DNA of 64,000 nucleotides from positions 1 through 64,000 of the forward strand of contig UQFE01000010.1 of the NCBI GenBank assembly GCA_900540255.1. Reading direction: 5' to 3'. A program made the position numbers and the translations under genes. Shown in pieces: positions 55,183-64,000 of this stretch (positions within the stretch are counted from its first letter, which is position 1; each line of letters starts with the position of its first letter). The notes below the pieces were generated by a model. It made no database searches and was not told the origin of the DNA. It saw only the letters and a list, made by a program, of their open reading frames with translations. The DNA is from an uncultured Clostridium sp. (GTDB lineage: Bacteria; Bacillota; Clostridia; Clostridiales; Clostridiaceae).

Positions 55183-57480
55183 TTATATAAGTTCTAAAAG
55201 TTTTAAAACATGTTTTGCTATATTTCTTTCTTTACCTTTATAAGGATAAGAGTGAATGTGAATTGCTGGATTAAAGTTTAATTCTATTATTGCATAATTA
55301 GTATTTTCATCACTATAATCTTCAAGCATCATATCAACACCACAAATCTTTGCTCCTGCTGCCCTTGCTGCATTAACTGCAATTTCCTTAAACTTTTGTG
55401 GAATATCATCTGTATAATCCACACTATCTCCACCTGTACTTATATTAGAATTTTCCCTTAAATACACTATTTCATCTTTTTTAGGTATATAATTAAAATC
55501 CTTTCCTTGTTGCTTTAAGAATAAGGCTGCATTTTCTTCTAATCTTATTTTTTCTAAAGGTGTTACATATCCCTTTCCTCTTAATGAATCTTGATTTTTA
55601 ATTTCTACAAGTTCACTTATAGTCTTTTCACCATCACCAATAACATTAGCAGGAACTCTATGAAGTATTCCTACAACTTCATCATCAATAACTAAAAATC
55701 TATATTCTTTTCCCTTTATAAATTCTTCAATTAAAACAGTATTATCATTTTTAAAAGCAATTTCAAAGGCATGAATTATATCTTCTAAGTTTGCACCATT
55801 AGGAAAAATATTAATTCCAATTCCAAAATTAGTACTCTTAGGCTTTATAACAACTGGCTTATTTATATAATTTCCCGCTTTTAACTTTGCCTCTTCAATA
55901 CTATTAAATTCATCACCTTCTGGAACCTTAACACCTTTTTGTGCTAACACTTTTTTAGTTACAGTTTTATTTTCCATTATTAATACAGAAACATAAGTAT
56001 CTTTTGATGTTTTAGTAGCTTGTTTTACATACTCAATTTTTTCATTTTTCTTTAAGGATATAAAATTCTCACTTCTATCTACTAAATTTACAGTAATACC
56101 TCTTTTAATAGATTCCTTCATTAAAATTTGAGTAGATAATTCTAAATCTTCATACCCCTCTAATTTAAATCTATTATTATATGCTTCTTTCTTATATTTT
56201 TTTGCTAAATTTAAAAATGTATCAACATATCCATTTTCTCTTATTAATTCTGAAACCTTATAAGCATAAGTTAATTTGCTATCATTAAACTTATCTATCA
56301 TTCTATTTATAACATCTTCATAATTTAAATTAAGCTCATTATTAATTGCCTTTATTTCATTTAATATTTCTAATCCATATTCAACCTTATCAATTGCTTT
56401 TCCATCCTTACTTAATTCAATATCATTAAGTCCTGAAACTGCAACTAACTGCTGGTTTTCTAATGCTTCTTCTTGCCACTTTTCAAAAGTACTTTCTTCT
56501 TTCAATAATAAATATACATTAAATATTTCCAAGAATTTTAAATCTTCTAAGCTTATTCCACCCTTTTCAAATGGATTAATATCAATTGTTCTATATTCTA
56601 AATACTTAATTCCATCATTAATTAAAGATTCCATAAAATTATTTGTATCACTAGGTTTTAATCTTACATGACTATAAACTTCCTTATGACTTTCAATAAT
56701 TTCATCTTTTAAATAACCATTAATACTACCAATATAATCTTCTACAGTTTTATAATTTGGAAATAAATCTACTTTATTTTTATACCCACATTTTCCATTT
56801 CTATGTGAAATAGCTCCATTACTGCTATAACCATTTTTAGTTAACTTCATTAATGGACATTTATTTTCAGTGATAAAACTTTCATGAACAATTGGTGCAG
56901 CTCCTAAAAGATATACTATAATCCATCTATATCTTAAATAATTTCTTGCTACCTTTAAATAAATGCTATTTTTAAAAATTTTATATGAATCATTCTTATC
57001 ACTATTTTCATATAATTTCTTTATTATATCTTCATCAAAAGAAAAATTATAATGAATTCCTGAAATTAATTGTTTTTTACCTCCATATTTCTTTAATAAT
57101 TTTTCTCTATATTCCTGAGCTTCCTTGCTAGCATTTTTAAACTTTGCAACTGGTATCTTATCATCCTCTGGAATAATACATGGCATTGATTCTACCCAAA
57201 GATATTCATCTCCTATTTCTGTTGCAACAATATCATAAAGTACTCTTGTAAACTTATATGCTTCTTCAGACTTTTTAAATGCTGGTGTTATAACTTCAAC
57301 CTGACTTTCTGAAAAATCTGTTGTTATATATGGATTTTCAGATTTATCTCCAAATATCTCTGGATGATCTGTTGTTACTAAATTCCCACTTTCATCAACT
57401 CTTAAAGCTTCTCTTTCAATTCCAAAATTTCCACTTATAATTTCATTTCCAGTAAATAACTCTTTTATTTTATCTAACAT
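55183..57480 (-). CDS. gshF: Bifunctional glutamate-cysteine ligase/glutathione synthetase
   Basis: 765 residues. The N-terminal gamma-glutamylcysteine ligase domain (1 to ~400) contains GNFGIEREALRV and ITTDFSESQVEVITP. The C-terminal ATP-grasp domain (about 490-765) has KPKSTNFGIGINIF, VLIEEFIKGKEYRFLVID and AIIELNFNPAIHIHSYP. One polypeptide makes both peptide bonds of glutathione, giving thiol-based redox protection. The Gram-positive GshF/GshAB fusion is well known. Followed by PlsC 37 bases upstream. Confidence 0.93.
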   Translation of the reverse strand: MLDKIKELFTGNEIISGNFGIEREALRVDESGNLVTTDHPEIFGDKSENPYITTDFSESQVEVITPAFKKSEEAYKFTRVLYDIVATEIGDEYLWVESMPCIIPEDDKIPVAKFKNASKEAQEYREKLLKKYGGKKQLISGIHYNFSFDEDIIKKLYENSDKNDSYKIFKNSIYLKVARNYLRYRWIIVYLLGAAPIVHESFITENKCPLMKLTKNGYSSNGAISHRNGKCGYKNKVDLFPNYKTVEDYIGSINGYLKDEIIESHKEVYSHVRLKPSDTNNFMESLINDGIKYLEYRTIDINPFEKGGISLEDLKFLEIFNVYLLLKEESTFEKWQEEALENQQLVAVSGLNDIELSKDGKAIDKVEYGLEILNEIKAINNELNLNYEDVINRMIDKFNDSKLTYAYKVSELIRENGYVDTFLNLAKKYKKEAYNNRFKLEGYEDLELSTQILMKESIKRGITVNLVDRSENFISLKKNEKIEYVKQATKTSKDTYVSVLIMENKTVTKKVLAQKGVKVPEGDEFNSIEEAKLKAGNYINKPVVIKPKSTNFGIGINIFPNGANLEDIIHAFEIAFKNDNTVLIEEFIKGKEYRFLVIDDEVVGILHRVPANVIGDGEKTISELVEIKNQDSLRGKGYVTPLEKIRLEENAALFLKQQGKDFNYIPKKDEIVYLRENSNISTGGDSVDYTDDIPQKFKEIAVNAARAAGAKICGVDMMLEDYSDENTNYAIIELNFNPAIHIHSYPYKGKERNIAKHVLKLLELI

Positions 57481-57516
57481 TATTTTAATTTCTCCTTACT
57501 ATGCTTAATGATAAAA

Positions 57517-58233
57517 TTAATTTTTATATTCATCTCTTAGGGAGCTTATTATTATATTTCTCACATTTTCAGCTAAATCTTTTTCTTCATCCTTTGTTAT
57601 ATTTGCAGTTTCTATAGCCTTATGGAAAGTTACAATAACTGTTGAAGGCTTAAACTTATTATTTTTTTCAAATGAAGTAAATGAAGAATCTATAGTAACG
57701 GGTACTATAGGAGCCTTTGCTTTTATTGCAAGCTTCATACTTCCCTTTTTAAAAGGTAATGTTTTCCCATCCAAACTTCTAGTTCCCTCTGGAAAAATCA
57801 TCATTGAATATCCTTCTTTTAAATTTTTAACCCCCTCATTTATCATTCTTACTCCATCTCTAGGGTTTTGCCTATCTAATGCAATACATTTACCTCTTTC
57901 TAACCAATAGCTTAAAACAGGCACTTTTAAGACTTCCTTTTTAGATATAAATCCTATATGCCTATCTGCTGAATAAAATATAACTGGAATATCTAATATA
58001 CTTGTATGATTTCCTACAAATACACAAGCATCCTTGGGTATATTTTCCTTCCCAACAACTTTAATATTCATCCCTATTATATTTATAGTGAACTTTGACC
58101 ATAAATATATACTCTTAGCTGCATATTCTGTTGCTTCTTCTATACCTTTAGTTTTTTTTATATGTTCATACTTCAATCCTTTTAATCTAGCAAAAATCAT
58201 ATAAAATGAATATTTTATGCCTTTGATTAACAA
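57517..58233 (-). CDS. plsC: 1-acyl-sn-glycerol-3-phosphate acyltransferase
   Basis: 238 residues. HxxxxD motif HTSILD at 76-81 and PEGTRS near 151 define the PlsC family; an N-terminal hydrophobic segment fits membrane association. It makes phosphatidic acid from lysophosphatidic acid. It is upstream of gshF on the same strand with a 36-base gap, so the two are probably cotranscribed. Confidence 0.9.
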   Translation of the reverse strand: MLIKGIKYSFYMIFARLKGLKYEHIKKTKGIEEATEYAAKSIYLWSKFTINIIGMNIKVVGKENIPKDACVFVGNHTSILDIPVIFYSADRHIGFISKKEVLKVPVLSYWLERGKCIALDRQNPRDGVRMINEGVKNLKEGYSMMIFPEGTRSLDGKTLPFKKGSMKLAIKAKAPIVPVTIDSSFTSFEKNNKFKPSTVIVTFHKAIETANITKDEEKDLAENVRNIIISSLRDEYKN

Positions 58234-58333
58234 AATTTCCTTCCTCCTAATGTTTGTTTAATTACTTATCATAATGTCAATTCTATCATAATTATCGTGA
58301 ATTTTCACATATTAAAAACTAATACTTTCCTAT

Positions 58334-58523
58334 ACTAACAACATTGTTCTATAACATATACTAACAACATTGTTCTATAACATATCATAAAGTCATATTA
58401 CAAAACTTATTTATTGTCCTATTTTGTCCAAGCTTTCTATCAACAACATTTTGATATAACAGATGCTAATACTCTAATACCAAACAACTATCTTCTATCT
58501 TAACAACATTCTTCTATAACATA
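58334..58523. repeat. Tandem and dispersed 26-bp repeats 3' of sbcC
   Basis: The unit starting ACTAACAACATTGTTCTATA occurs twice in perfect tandem (58334-58359, 58360-58385), with degenerate copies of AACAACATTNTTCTATAAC near 58440 and 58499. No ORF in this stretch. Confidence 0.65.
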
Positions 58524-58561
58524 ACAATAGGAGCTGAAATGTTCAGCTCCTTATTGTTATA
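58521..58561 (-). terminator. Terminator of sbcC
   Basis: ATAACAATAGGAGCTGAA pairs almost perfectly with TTCAGCTCCTTATTGTTAT around ATG, just past the sbcC stop. Confidence 0.85.
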
Positions 58562-58564
58562 ATA

Positions 58565-61500
58565 TTAACTTCTTTCTATCTTAACCTTACTTCCACCCAT
58601 TCCAGCTTGAGCAGGAGTTACCAATAATTTAACTGGCACCCTATTTTTAATACTTTCAACATGACTTATAATACCAACTTTTAATTTATCATTATGAATT
58701 CTTTCAAGAGAGCTCATAACAACTTCTAAAAGATTGTCATCTAAAGTTCCAAACCCTTCATCTAAGAAAAATAACTCAAGTGGTGCTGTCCCCTTAAGCT
58801 GAATTTCTGCTGATAAAGCAAGTGCTAATGCAAGTGATGCTAAGAACGTTTCTCCTCCAGATAAAGTAGATGCATCCCTTCCTGCTCCACCATTTTTATA
58901 ATCCCTAATAATAAATTTTCCATCTTCATCAACTTCTAATCCATAATTTCCATTAGTTACTTCCTTTAATTTTCTACTTGCTTCTAAAGAAACATATTTC
59001 AATCTTGTAGCAGCAACAAATTCAACAAACTTTTTACCCTTAAACAATTTATCCAAATCATTTAACAATGCTAACTTATGATCTAACTTTTCCTTTTCCT
59101 TTAGTAAATCCATTTGTTCTAATAATTTTTCTTTTATTAACTTAACCTCTTCTTGAAGCTTAATTTTTACTTCTTCTAATTCCTTAACTTGGCTTTCCTT
59201 TTCTTCTTTCTTATTTTGTATTTCAGTCCATTCCTCTTTAGCTAATTTTCTATTATTAATTTTTTGAGAAACACTTTCTATTGCACCTTTAATTTTAGCC
59301 AAATCATTATTATAATTATCAACTTCTAATTTTAATTCTTCTATTTTATTTTTATTTAAGACATTTTCTTTAACTTCATTTATATTTAAAAAGTTTTCTT
59401 CTTGTAATACCTCATATAACTTTTCTTTTTCATTAACTTTTCGCTTATAAAGCTCTGTACATTTTCCTGTTATACCATTTACTTTTAAATTACATTCTTC
59501 ATAATCCTTATCAGCTTTTTCCTTTTGCTTTTCTATTAAAATATAATTTTCTTCAATTGATTTTATTTCATTTTGAATATTTTTTAATATCTCTTCAATA
59601 TTATTTACATCTTCAACTTTGCTTCTTATCTTAACTAAGCTTTCTTCTCTAACTTTAGCTTTTTCCTCTAAAGCAGTATTAAATTTACCTAATTCATTTG
59701 AAGTTTCATTTAAAATTTTTATTGCTTCATCTCTATTATTATTTAATTCTTCTAATCTATTTCTATAACTTTTAATAACTTTTTCTATATCTTCTTTTTC
59801 TTTTTCAATTTTATTTATTTCTTCATTTTTAGTTATAAAATCCTCAACTTTAGTTTTTTCTTTAAGTAAATTCAATTCATTTTCAATTTCCTTAAATTTA
59901 GCTTCATTATCATTAAATTCTTCTTTTAATTGCATTAATGTTTTTTCATCACTGCTTATTTTAGCTTCTAATTTGGTAAACTTAAGCTTTAATATATTAA
60001 ATTCATCACTTAATAATTTTATTATTTTTTCTAATTCTTCTTTTTTAACATTATAATCATCAAGCCTTGCTTTTAATTCACTAATTTTAACTTGCGAAGT
60101 CTTTACCAAATCTTCATTAAAATCTTCCCCCAAATGTTTTATTACAACTTTTTCTTCTTCTATTTTTTCTTTTGCTACCTTAATTTTAGCTTCCATAGAT
60201 TTTATAATACTATCTAAATCACTTGCACATTTTTCCTTTAATGATTTTTCTTCTTCAAACTTGATACTTTCCTTAAATTCTATATGCTTAATATTCTCCT
60301 TATGATGCTGAGCAGAACCACAAACAGGACAAATATCTCCATCCTTTAATTCACTTCTTAGCTTATAAGCTAAATTTTCTCTTTCTATTTCAATTATATC
60401 ACTGCTTATTTTCTTTATTTCATTTTCTAAAAGCTCAAATTCTTTCTTTTTAACTTCAACTTCCCTTTCCAGCTCATTTATTAAGTTTTTATTTTTATTT
60501 ATATCTTCCTTAGATTTATTAAATATATCCAGTTTTCTTGTTAACTCTAAATGCTTTTGTTGCAAATTAAATAATTCTTCTTGATTTCCAGGACAATTTT
60601 TATTCAATTCTTCTAAGGCTTTTTCATTACTTTTCAATAAATTTTCCTTATCATTAAGTTCAATATCTAATACTTTCTTTTCCTTTAATGAACTATCTAC
60701 TACATCCTTCAATCTCTTTATTTTTATATTATAATCACTTACAACTTTTAATAAACTATTATAATCATTTGTAATTACTACACCTTGCAAAACATCCTGC
60801 TTTAATTCACTATTTATATTTAATGTGTCTCTATATTCTTCTTTTTCTTTTAATAAAGCATTACCCTTCTTTAATCTCTCTTCAGAATCTAATAACTTAT
60901 CTTCATTTTCCTTTTTTTTCTTATTTAATAAGCCTATATTATTATTAATTTTTTTAATTTCTTCTTCTAAAATATTTAATGCTTTTTTATCTTCTATTGC
61001 ATCCTTTATTTTTTCTTCTTGAATTTTATATTGAGGAAGCTTATCATCCTTAATTTTCTTAATATTATTCCATTTTAATTCAATACTTAACTTTTTCTCT
61101 TTTAACTCTTCACATTTATCTTTTAATTGACTTAATTCTTTTTCTGTTAAATCAATATTTTTTAAAGTATCTTCATAAGCAATAACATAAGGATTAACCT
61201 TATTTGCTGATTCAGCAAATTTAATTTTTTTCCTAATTAAATTTATTTCATTTCCCCTTTCAACAAGTATACTTTCCTTTTCCTTATAATCACTTATTTC
61301 AAGCTGCAAATTCCAAAGTTCTGATTTTTCCTTAAAATCCTTTTCTATTTCCTTAAGCTCATCATTAATATTTTTTAAATTTTCAATACTTATTTTTAAA
61401 CTTTCTTCCTTTTCAATTTTCTTAGCTTCACTTATATCTTCATATCCCTTAAGCTGTCCAGCTAAAATATTTCCTGCATTCTTTTCCTTACTAATTTCCT

Positions 61501-62056
61501 TTAATAACTTTCCTGATAACTCATCACCATATTGTCCTAAATTAAAAAGTCTCTCAAGCATTTCCCTTCTTGGCTTTCCTTCTAATTTTAAGAACTCTGA
61601 AAACTTCCCTTGAGGCAAAACAACTGTCCTTGTAAAATCCTCTAAGCTTAACCCTATTACTTCCTTGCATTTATCAGTTACACTTTTAACCTTATCAGCT
61701 AAAACATCTTCTCCATTTGTTATGTCAACCATTTTACACTTGCCTGAAACAGGATTTCCTGACTTTTTATCTCTTTTAAATTCCCTTGTTACAATATACC
61801 TTTTTATTTCTGCACCGGATATTTGAAATTCAAAACTAACATTTGCCTTTTCACAATTTGTATTAATATAATTAGAACTTTTTCTTGAAACATCACCATA
61901 CAAAGCTAATGTTATACCATCTAAAATTGTTGACTTACCACTTCCAGTTGGCCCAAATATACCAAATAATCCTCTGTCAGTTAATTTTTCAAAATCAACA
62001 CTTTGCTCTTCAATAAAACTATTTAATCCCTTTACTGTAAGTTTAATTGGCCTCAT
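58565..62056 (-). CDS. sbcC: SbcC exonuclease ATPase subunit
   Basis: 1163 residues from the ATG seven bases after GAGGGGG. Walker A GPTGSGKS near residue 36, two long coiled coils, and the zinc hook CPVCG halfway. The C-terminal signature LSGGETFLASLALALALS and FFLDEGFGTLD complete the SMC-like ATPase. With SbcD it forms the nuclease that opens hairpins and processes double-strand DNA ends. It overlaps the end of sbcD by 14 bases. Confidence 0.95.
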   Translation of the reverse strand: MRPIKLTVKGLNSFIEEQSVDFEKLTDRGLFGIFGPTGSGKSTILDGITLALYGDVSRKSSNYINTNCEKANVSFEFQISGAEIKRYIVTREFKRDKKSGNPVSGKCKMVDITNGEDVLADKVKSVTDKCKEVIGLSLEDFTRTVVLPQGKFSEFLKLEGKPRREMLERLFNLGQYGDELSGKLLKEISKEKNAGNILAGQLKGYEDISEAKKIEKEESLKISIENLKNINDELKEIEKDFKEKSELWNLQLEISDYKEKESILVERGNEINLIRKKIKFAESANKVNPYVIAYEDTLKNIDLTEKELSQLKDKCEELKEKKLSIELKWNNIKKIKDDKLPQYKIQEEKIKDAIEDKKALNILEEEIKKINNNIGLLNKKKKENEDKLLDSEERLKKGNALLKEKEEYRDTLNINSELKQDVLQGVVITNDYNSLLKVVSDYNIKIKRLKDVVDSSLKEKKVLDIELNDKENLLKSNEKALEELNKNCPGNQEELFNLQQKHLELTRKLDIFNKSKEDINKNKNLINELEREVEVKKKEFELLENEIKKISSDIIEIERENLAYKLRSELKDGDICPVCGSAQHHKENIKHIEFKESIKFEEEKSLKEKCASDLDSIIKSMEAKIKVAKEKIEEEKVVIKHLGEDFNEDLVKTSQVKISELKARLDDYNVKKEELEKIIKLLSDEFNILKLKFTKLEAKISSDEKTLMQLKEEFNDNEAKFKEIENELNLLKEKTKVEDFITKNEEINKIEKEKEDIEKVIKSYRNRLEELNNNRDEAIKILNETSNELGKFNTALEEKAKVREESLVKIRSKVEDVNNIEEILKNIQNEIKSIEENYILIEKQKEKADKDYEECNLKVNGITGKCTELYKRKVNEKEKLYEVLQEENFLNINEVKENVLNKNKIEELKLEVDNYNNDLAKIKGAIESVSQKINNRKLAKEEWTEIQNKKEEKESQVKELEEVKIKLQEEVKLIKEKLLEQMDLLKEKEKLDHKLALLNDLDKLFKGKKFVEFVAATRLKYVSLEASRKLKEVTNGNYGLEVDEDGKFIIRDYKNGGAGRDASTLSGGETFLASLALALALSAEIQLKGTAPLELFFLDEGFGTLDDNLLEVVMSSLERIHNDKLKVGIISHVESIKNRVPVKLLVTPAQAGMGGSKVKIERS

Positions 62057-63263
62057 CTTCATCCCCCTCTTCACTTACAAGTTTTAATAATAAGTTTACA
62101 ACTTCATCATCAGCCTCTATATTTCTTTCCTTTTTATAAAACTCCCTAAATATTTCTTCAAAAGACTTTTCTTGAATAGTTACTGCACTTTCATCTTCCT
62201 CATCACTTTGAAGCTTTGGTATTATCTCCAAAATATCCTTTTTAATTCCCTTCATCTTCTTTATTTCATCTTCTCTTATATACCTATCACACTTCACCTC
62301 TAAATAAACCCAGCAATTCCTATCCTTATTTTCTTCACATTTATCAATTGCATCACTTATACTTTCACATTTCCAAATTTCTATTGGCTTATAAATCTTA
62401 AGTTCAATTTCATTAACAACACATTCTTCATTAGCTTTTACATCAATTATGAAACACTTCTTTGTAATATTTATTTCCTTTTTATTATAATGAAGTGGAG
62501 AACCTGAATATCTTGCTTTTTTATTTGTTCCTGGTACTATTTGTGGCTTGTGCACATGACCTAATGCTATATATTGAGCTTCCTTTGGAAAACATGACCC
62601 ATTAACAATATAGCTTCCCCCTAATTGAATACTTCTTTCTGATCCCCCTTCTTCACTTCCCATTGCAAATAAATGCGAAACAACTAAATTAATCGTATCA
62701 CTTCTATAATTCTTCTCTAAAGAATCAAATAATGACTTTATTCTTTCACCATAAGTCTTTACCCTATCTTCATCACTATCCATTTCACCATAAAGAACTT
62801 CATTTAACCTTTTTTCACTTGGATATGATACAGTTAATATCACTGCTTTTTCATTATTAATTTCTACTTCAATAAACCCTTCTCCAGAATTAATAACCTT
62901 ATGTTGCCCATATTCCCCACATTGAATTACTGTTTTTGGTGTCCCAGACATTATTATTCCATGCTCCATTGCAAGAGGTCCTGCTGCAACTAATCTTTCT
63001 GGATTATCATGATTTCCTGCAATAACCAAAATCAACCTTTCCCCATTTTTAGAAAGCTTTTTTAATGTATCATAAAACATCTTTTCTGCCCTTGCTGGAG
63101 GATTGCTATTATCATAAACATCACCTGCAATAATAACTAAGTCAACTTTATTTTTCTCAACTATATCTACAAAATCATTTAAAAATAATTCTTGTTCATC
63201 CATTCTGCTTGCACCTTCTAAATTCTTACCAAGATGCCAGTCACCAGTATGTAATATTCTCAA
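62043..63263 (-). CDS. sbcD: SbcD exonuclease nuclease subunit
   Basis: 406 residues. Calcineurin-like metallophosphoesterase motifs: GDWHLGK (7-13), AGDVYDN (46-52), AGNHDN, then SHLFAMGSEEGGSE and ALGHVHKPQ. Mre11-type nuclease that cuts DNA ends and hairpins with SbcC. It is first in the sbcDC operon and its stop overlaps the sbcC start. Confidence 0.95.
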   Translation of the reverse strand: MRILHTGDWHLGKNLEGASRMDEQELFLNDFVDIVEKNKVDLVIIAGDVYDNSNPPARAEKMFYDTLKKLSKNGERLILVIAGNHDNPERLVAAGPLAMEHGIIMSGTPKTVIQCGEYGQHKVINSGEGFIEVEINNEKAVILTVSYPSEKRLNEVLYGEMDSDEDRVKTYGERIKSLFDSLEKNYRSDTINLVVSHLFAMGSEEGGSERSIQLGGSYIVNGSCFPKEAQYIALGHVHKPQIVPGTNKKARYSGSPLHYNKKEINITKKCFIIDVKANEECVVNEIELKIYKPIEIWKCESISDAIDKCEENKDRNCWVYLEVKCDRYIREDEIKKMKGIKKDILEIIPKLQSDEEDESAVTIQEKSFEEIFREFYKKERNIEADDEVVNLLLKLVSEEGDEDEAN

Positions 63264-63416
63264 AATACTGCCTCCCTTAACTTCTATTTATTATTAATTA
63301 TTCCTATTATTCAATTATACAATCTATATTCCAAATTTTATATTAATTCTGCAAAAAAAGATGATATAAAAACTTATTATTCAATAAATTTTCATACCAT
63401 CTCTTTTGCTTAATAT

Positions 63417-63608
63417 TTATTTAATTTCTTTGCACCAGCTAGAAGATATTCTTGAATTACCTATATAACCTAAATAACTATGTCCAACTTTTACTTCTTT
63501 CCCATCATATTTATTAATTTGGTCATTACTTAATTTTTCAACTCTCTCATCACTAGCTAAGTATACATCCTTGCTAAAAACATATTTTTTACCCTTATTA
63601 AATATCAT
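63417..63608 (-). CDS. Small hypothetical protein
   Basis: 63 residues beginning MIFNKGKKYVFSKDVYL, ending SRISSSWCKEIK. Beta-rich, one cysteine near the C-terminus, no signal peptide. The pattern suggests a small SH3-like fold. GAGGTGAC precedes the ATG. Not recognised. Confidence 0.55.
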   Translation of the reverse strand: MIFNKGKKYVFSKDVYLASDERVEKLSNDQINKYDGKEVKVGHSYLGYIGNSRISSSWCKEIK

Positions 63609-63774
63609 AGTTTGTCACCTCAAACACTTATTTATTACAAATATATTATACACCATTTTACTTATATAACCAATTAAGTTTCAATTTTCTATTTTTTGAA
63701 TAATATTATTCACATTTCCTTTTAAATTATTCATTTATGCATTTTTCAAAAAAGTCAGAAAAAAATTAATTTCC

Positions 63775-64000
63775 TTAATTATTTATTAAAAATTGCTTTA
63801 ATGTAGTTAACTTCAATATTATATAAGCTAAAAAACTACCTATGAAAGAACTTAATGAAAAAGGTACTATATAAACAAACATTGCAACTTCACGCCCTAA
63901 TACAAATGCTGCTAATGGATAAGCAAGTAGTGCTCCTATTATTCCTGTTCCAATTACTTCTCCAATCACTGCAACTTCTATTTTTTTAAATTTCTTATAT
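63775..64000 (-). CDS. ThiW-like energy-coupling factor S component, 3' end
   Basis: The frame is open to the right edge, so only the C-terminal ~74 residues are visible. EVIGTGIIGALLAYPLAAFVLG followed by two hydrophobic helices resembles the end of ThiW, the predicted thiazole uptake component. The N-terminus and any TPP riboswitch would be beyond the window. Confidence 0.7.
   Translation of the reverse strand, partial: YKKFKKIEVAVIGEVIGTGIIGALLAYPLAAFVLGREVAMFVYIVPFSLSSFIGSFLAYIILKLTTLKQFLINN

Overview
The window is very AT-rich DNA from a spore-forming Clostridium-type Firmicute. Evidence: A/T-ending codon use throughout, AGGAGG-type ribosome binding sites, RNase J, a GshF-type glutathione enzyme, an agr-type peptide system and a collagen-like surface protein of the kind found on exosporia. 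I do not assign a species.

Layout. 0-0.5 kb: internally deleted IS200/IS605 remnant inside a broken FAD-oxidoreductase gene. 0.5-12.5 kb: minus-strand cluster of nucleic-acid enzymes (DnaQ-BRCT exonuclease, methyltransferase, two MazG-like pyrophosphohydrolases, PLD-helicase, DUF4365 nuclease-like protein, nuclease-DUF2075 helicase, coiled-coil GIY-YIG protein) that looks like a defence or repair island. 12.6-13.4 kb: Hsp20 with a CtsR-like operator. 13.9-15.8 kb: the main find, a compact CRISPR locus. It has a 400-residue Cas12f/TnpB-like nuclease with all RuvC and zinc-ribbon residues, then on the same strand a consensus promoter, a structured RNA region containing a candidate anti-repeat, and a five-repeat CRISPR array. 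No cas1 or cas2 is present. 16.5-19.4 kb: phage-like replication module (DnaB, winged-helix protein, DUF2800-like relic).

19.7-24.1 kb: orphan OmpR-type regulator, DUF1659/DUF2922 pair, Suv3-like helicase. 24.3-26.3 kb: agrB-agrD and a sensor kinase, with a predicted serine-lactone pheromone. 26.5-28.3 kb: a Mbeg1-like hydrolase and a striking protein made of four 32-residue repeats. 28.4-34.8 kb: LysR with a ferredoxin-nitroreductase, then poorly known proteins. 34.8-36.8 kb: an insertion-sequence graveyard followed by 12-bp iterons in front of a short ribbon-helix-helix-like gene, probably a plasmid or phage relic.

37-64 kb is mostly chromosomal: lactate dehydrogenase, SH3-NlpC/P60 wall hydrolase, PAS histidine kinase, C39-like protease, collagen-like protein, glycogen debranching enzyme, RNase J, XRE-cupin regulator with threonine aldolase, GshF, PlsC, SbcCD and the end of a ThiW-like gene. 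Two families of dispersed repeats sit between genes: a ~98-bp MITE-like palindrome (four copies, 38.5-51 kb, plus a scrap) and a larger composite palindrome built from CAAGTGAC-like units.
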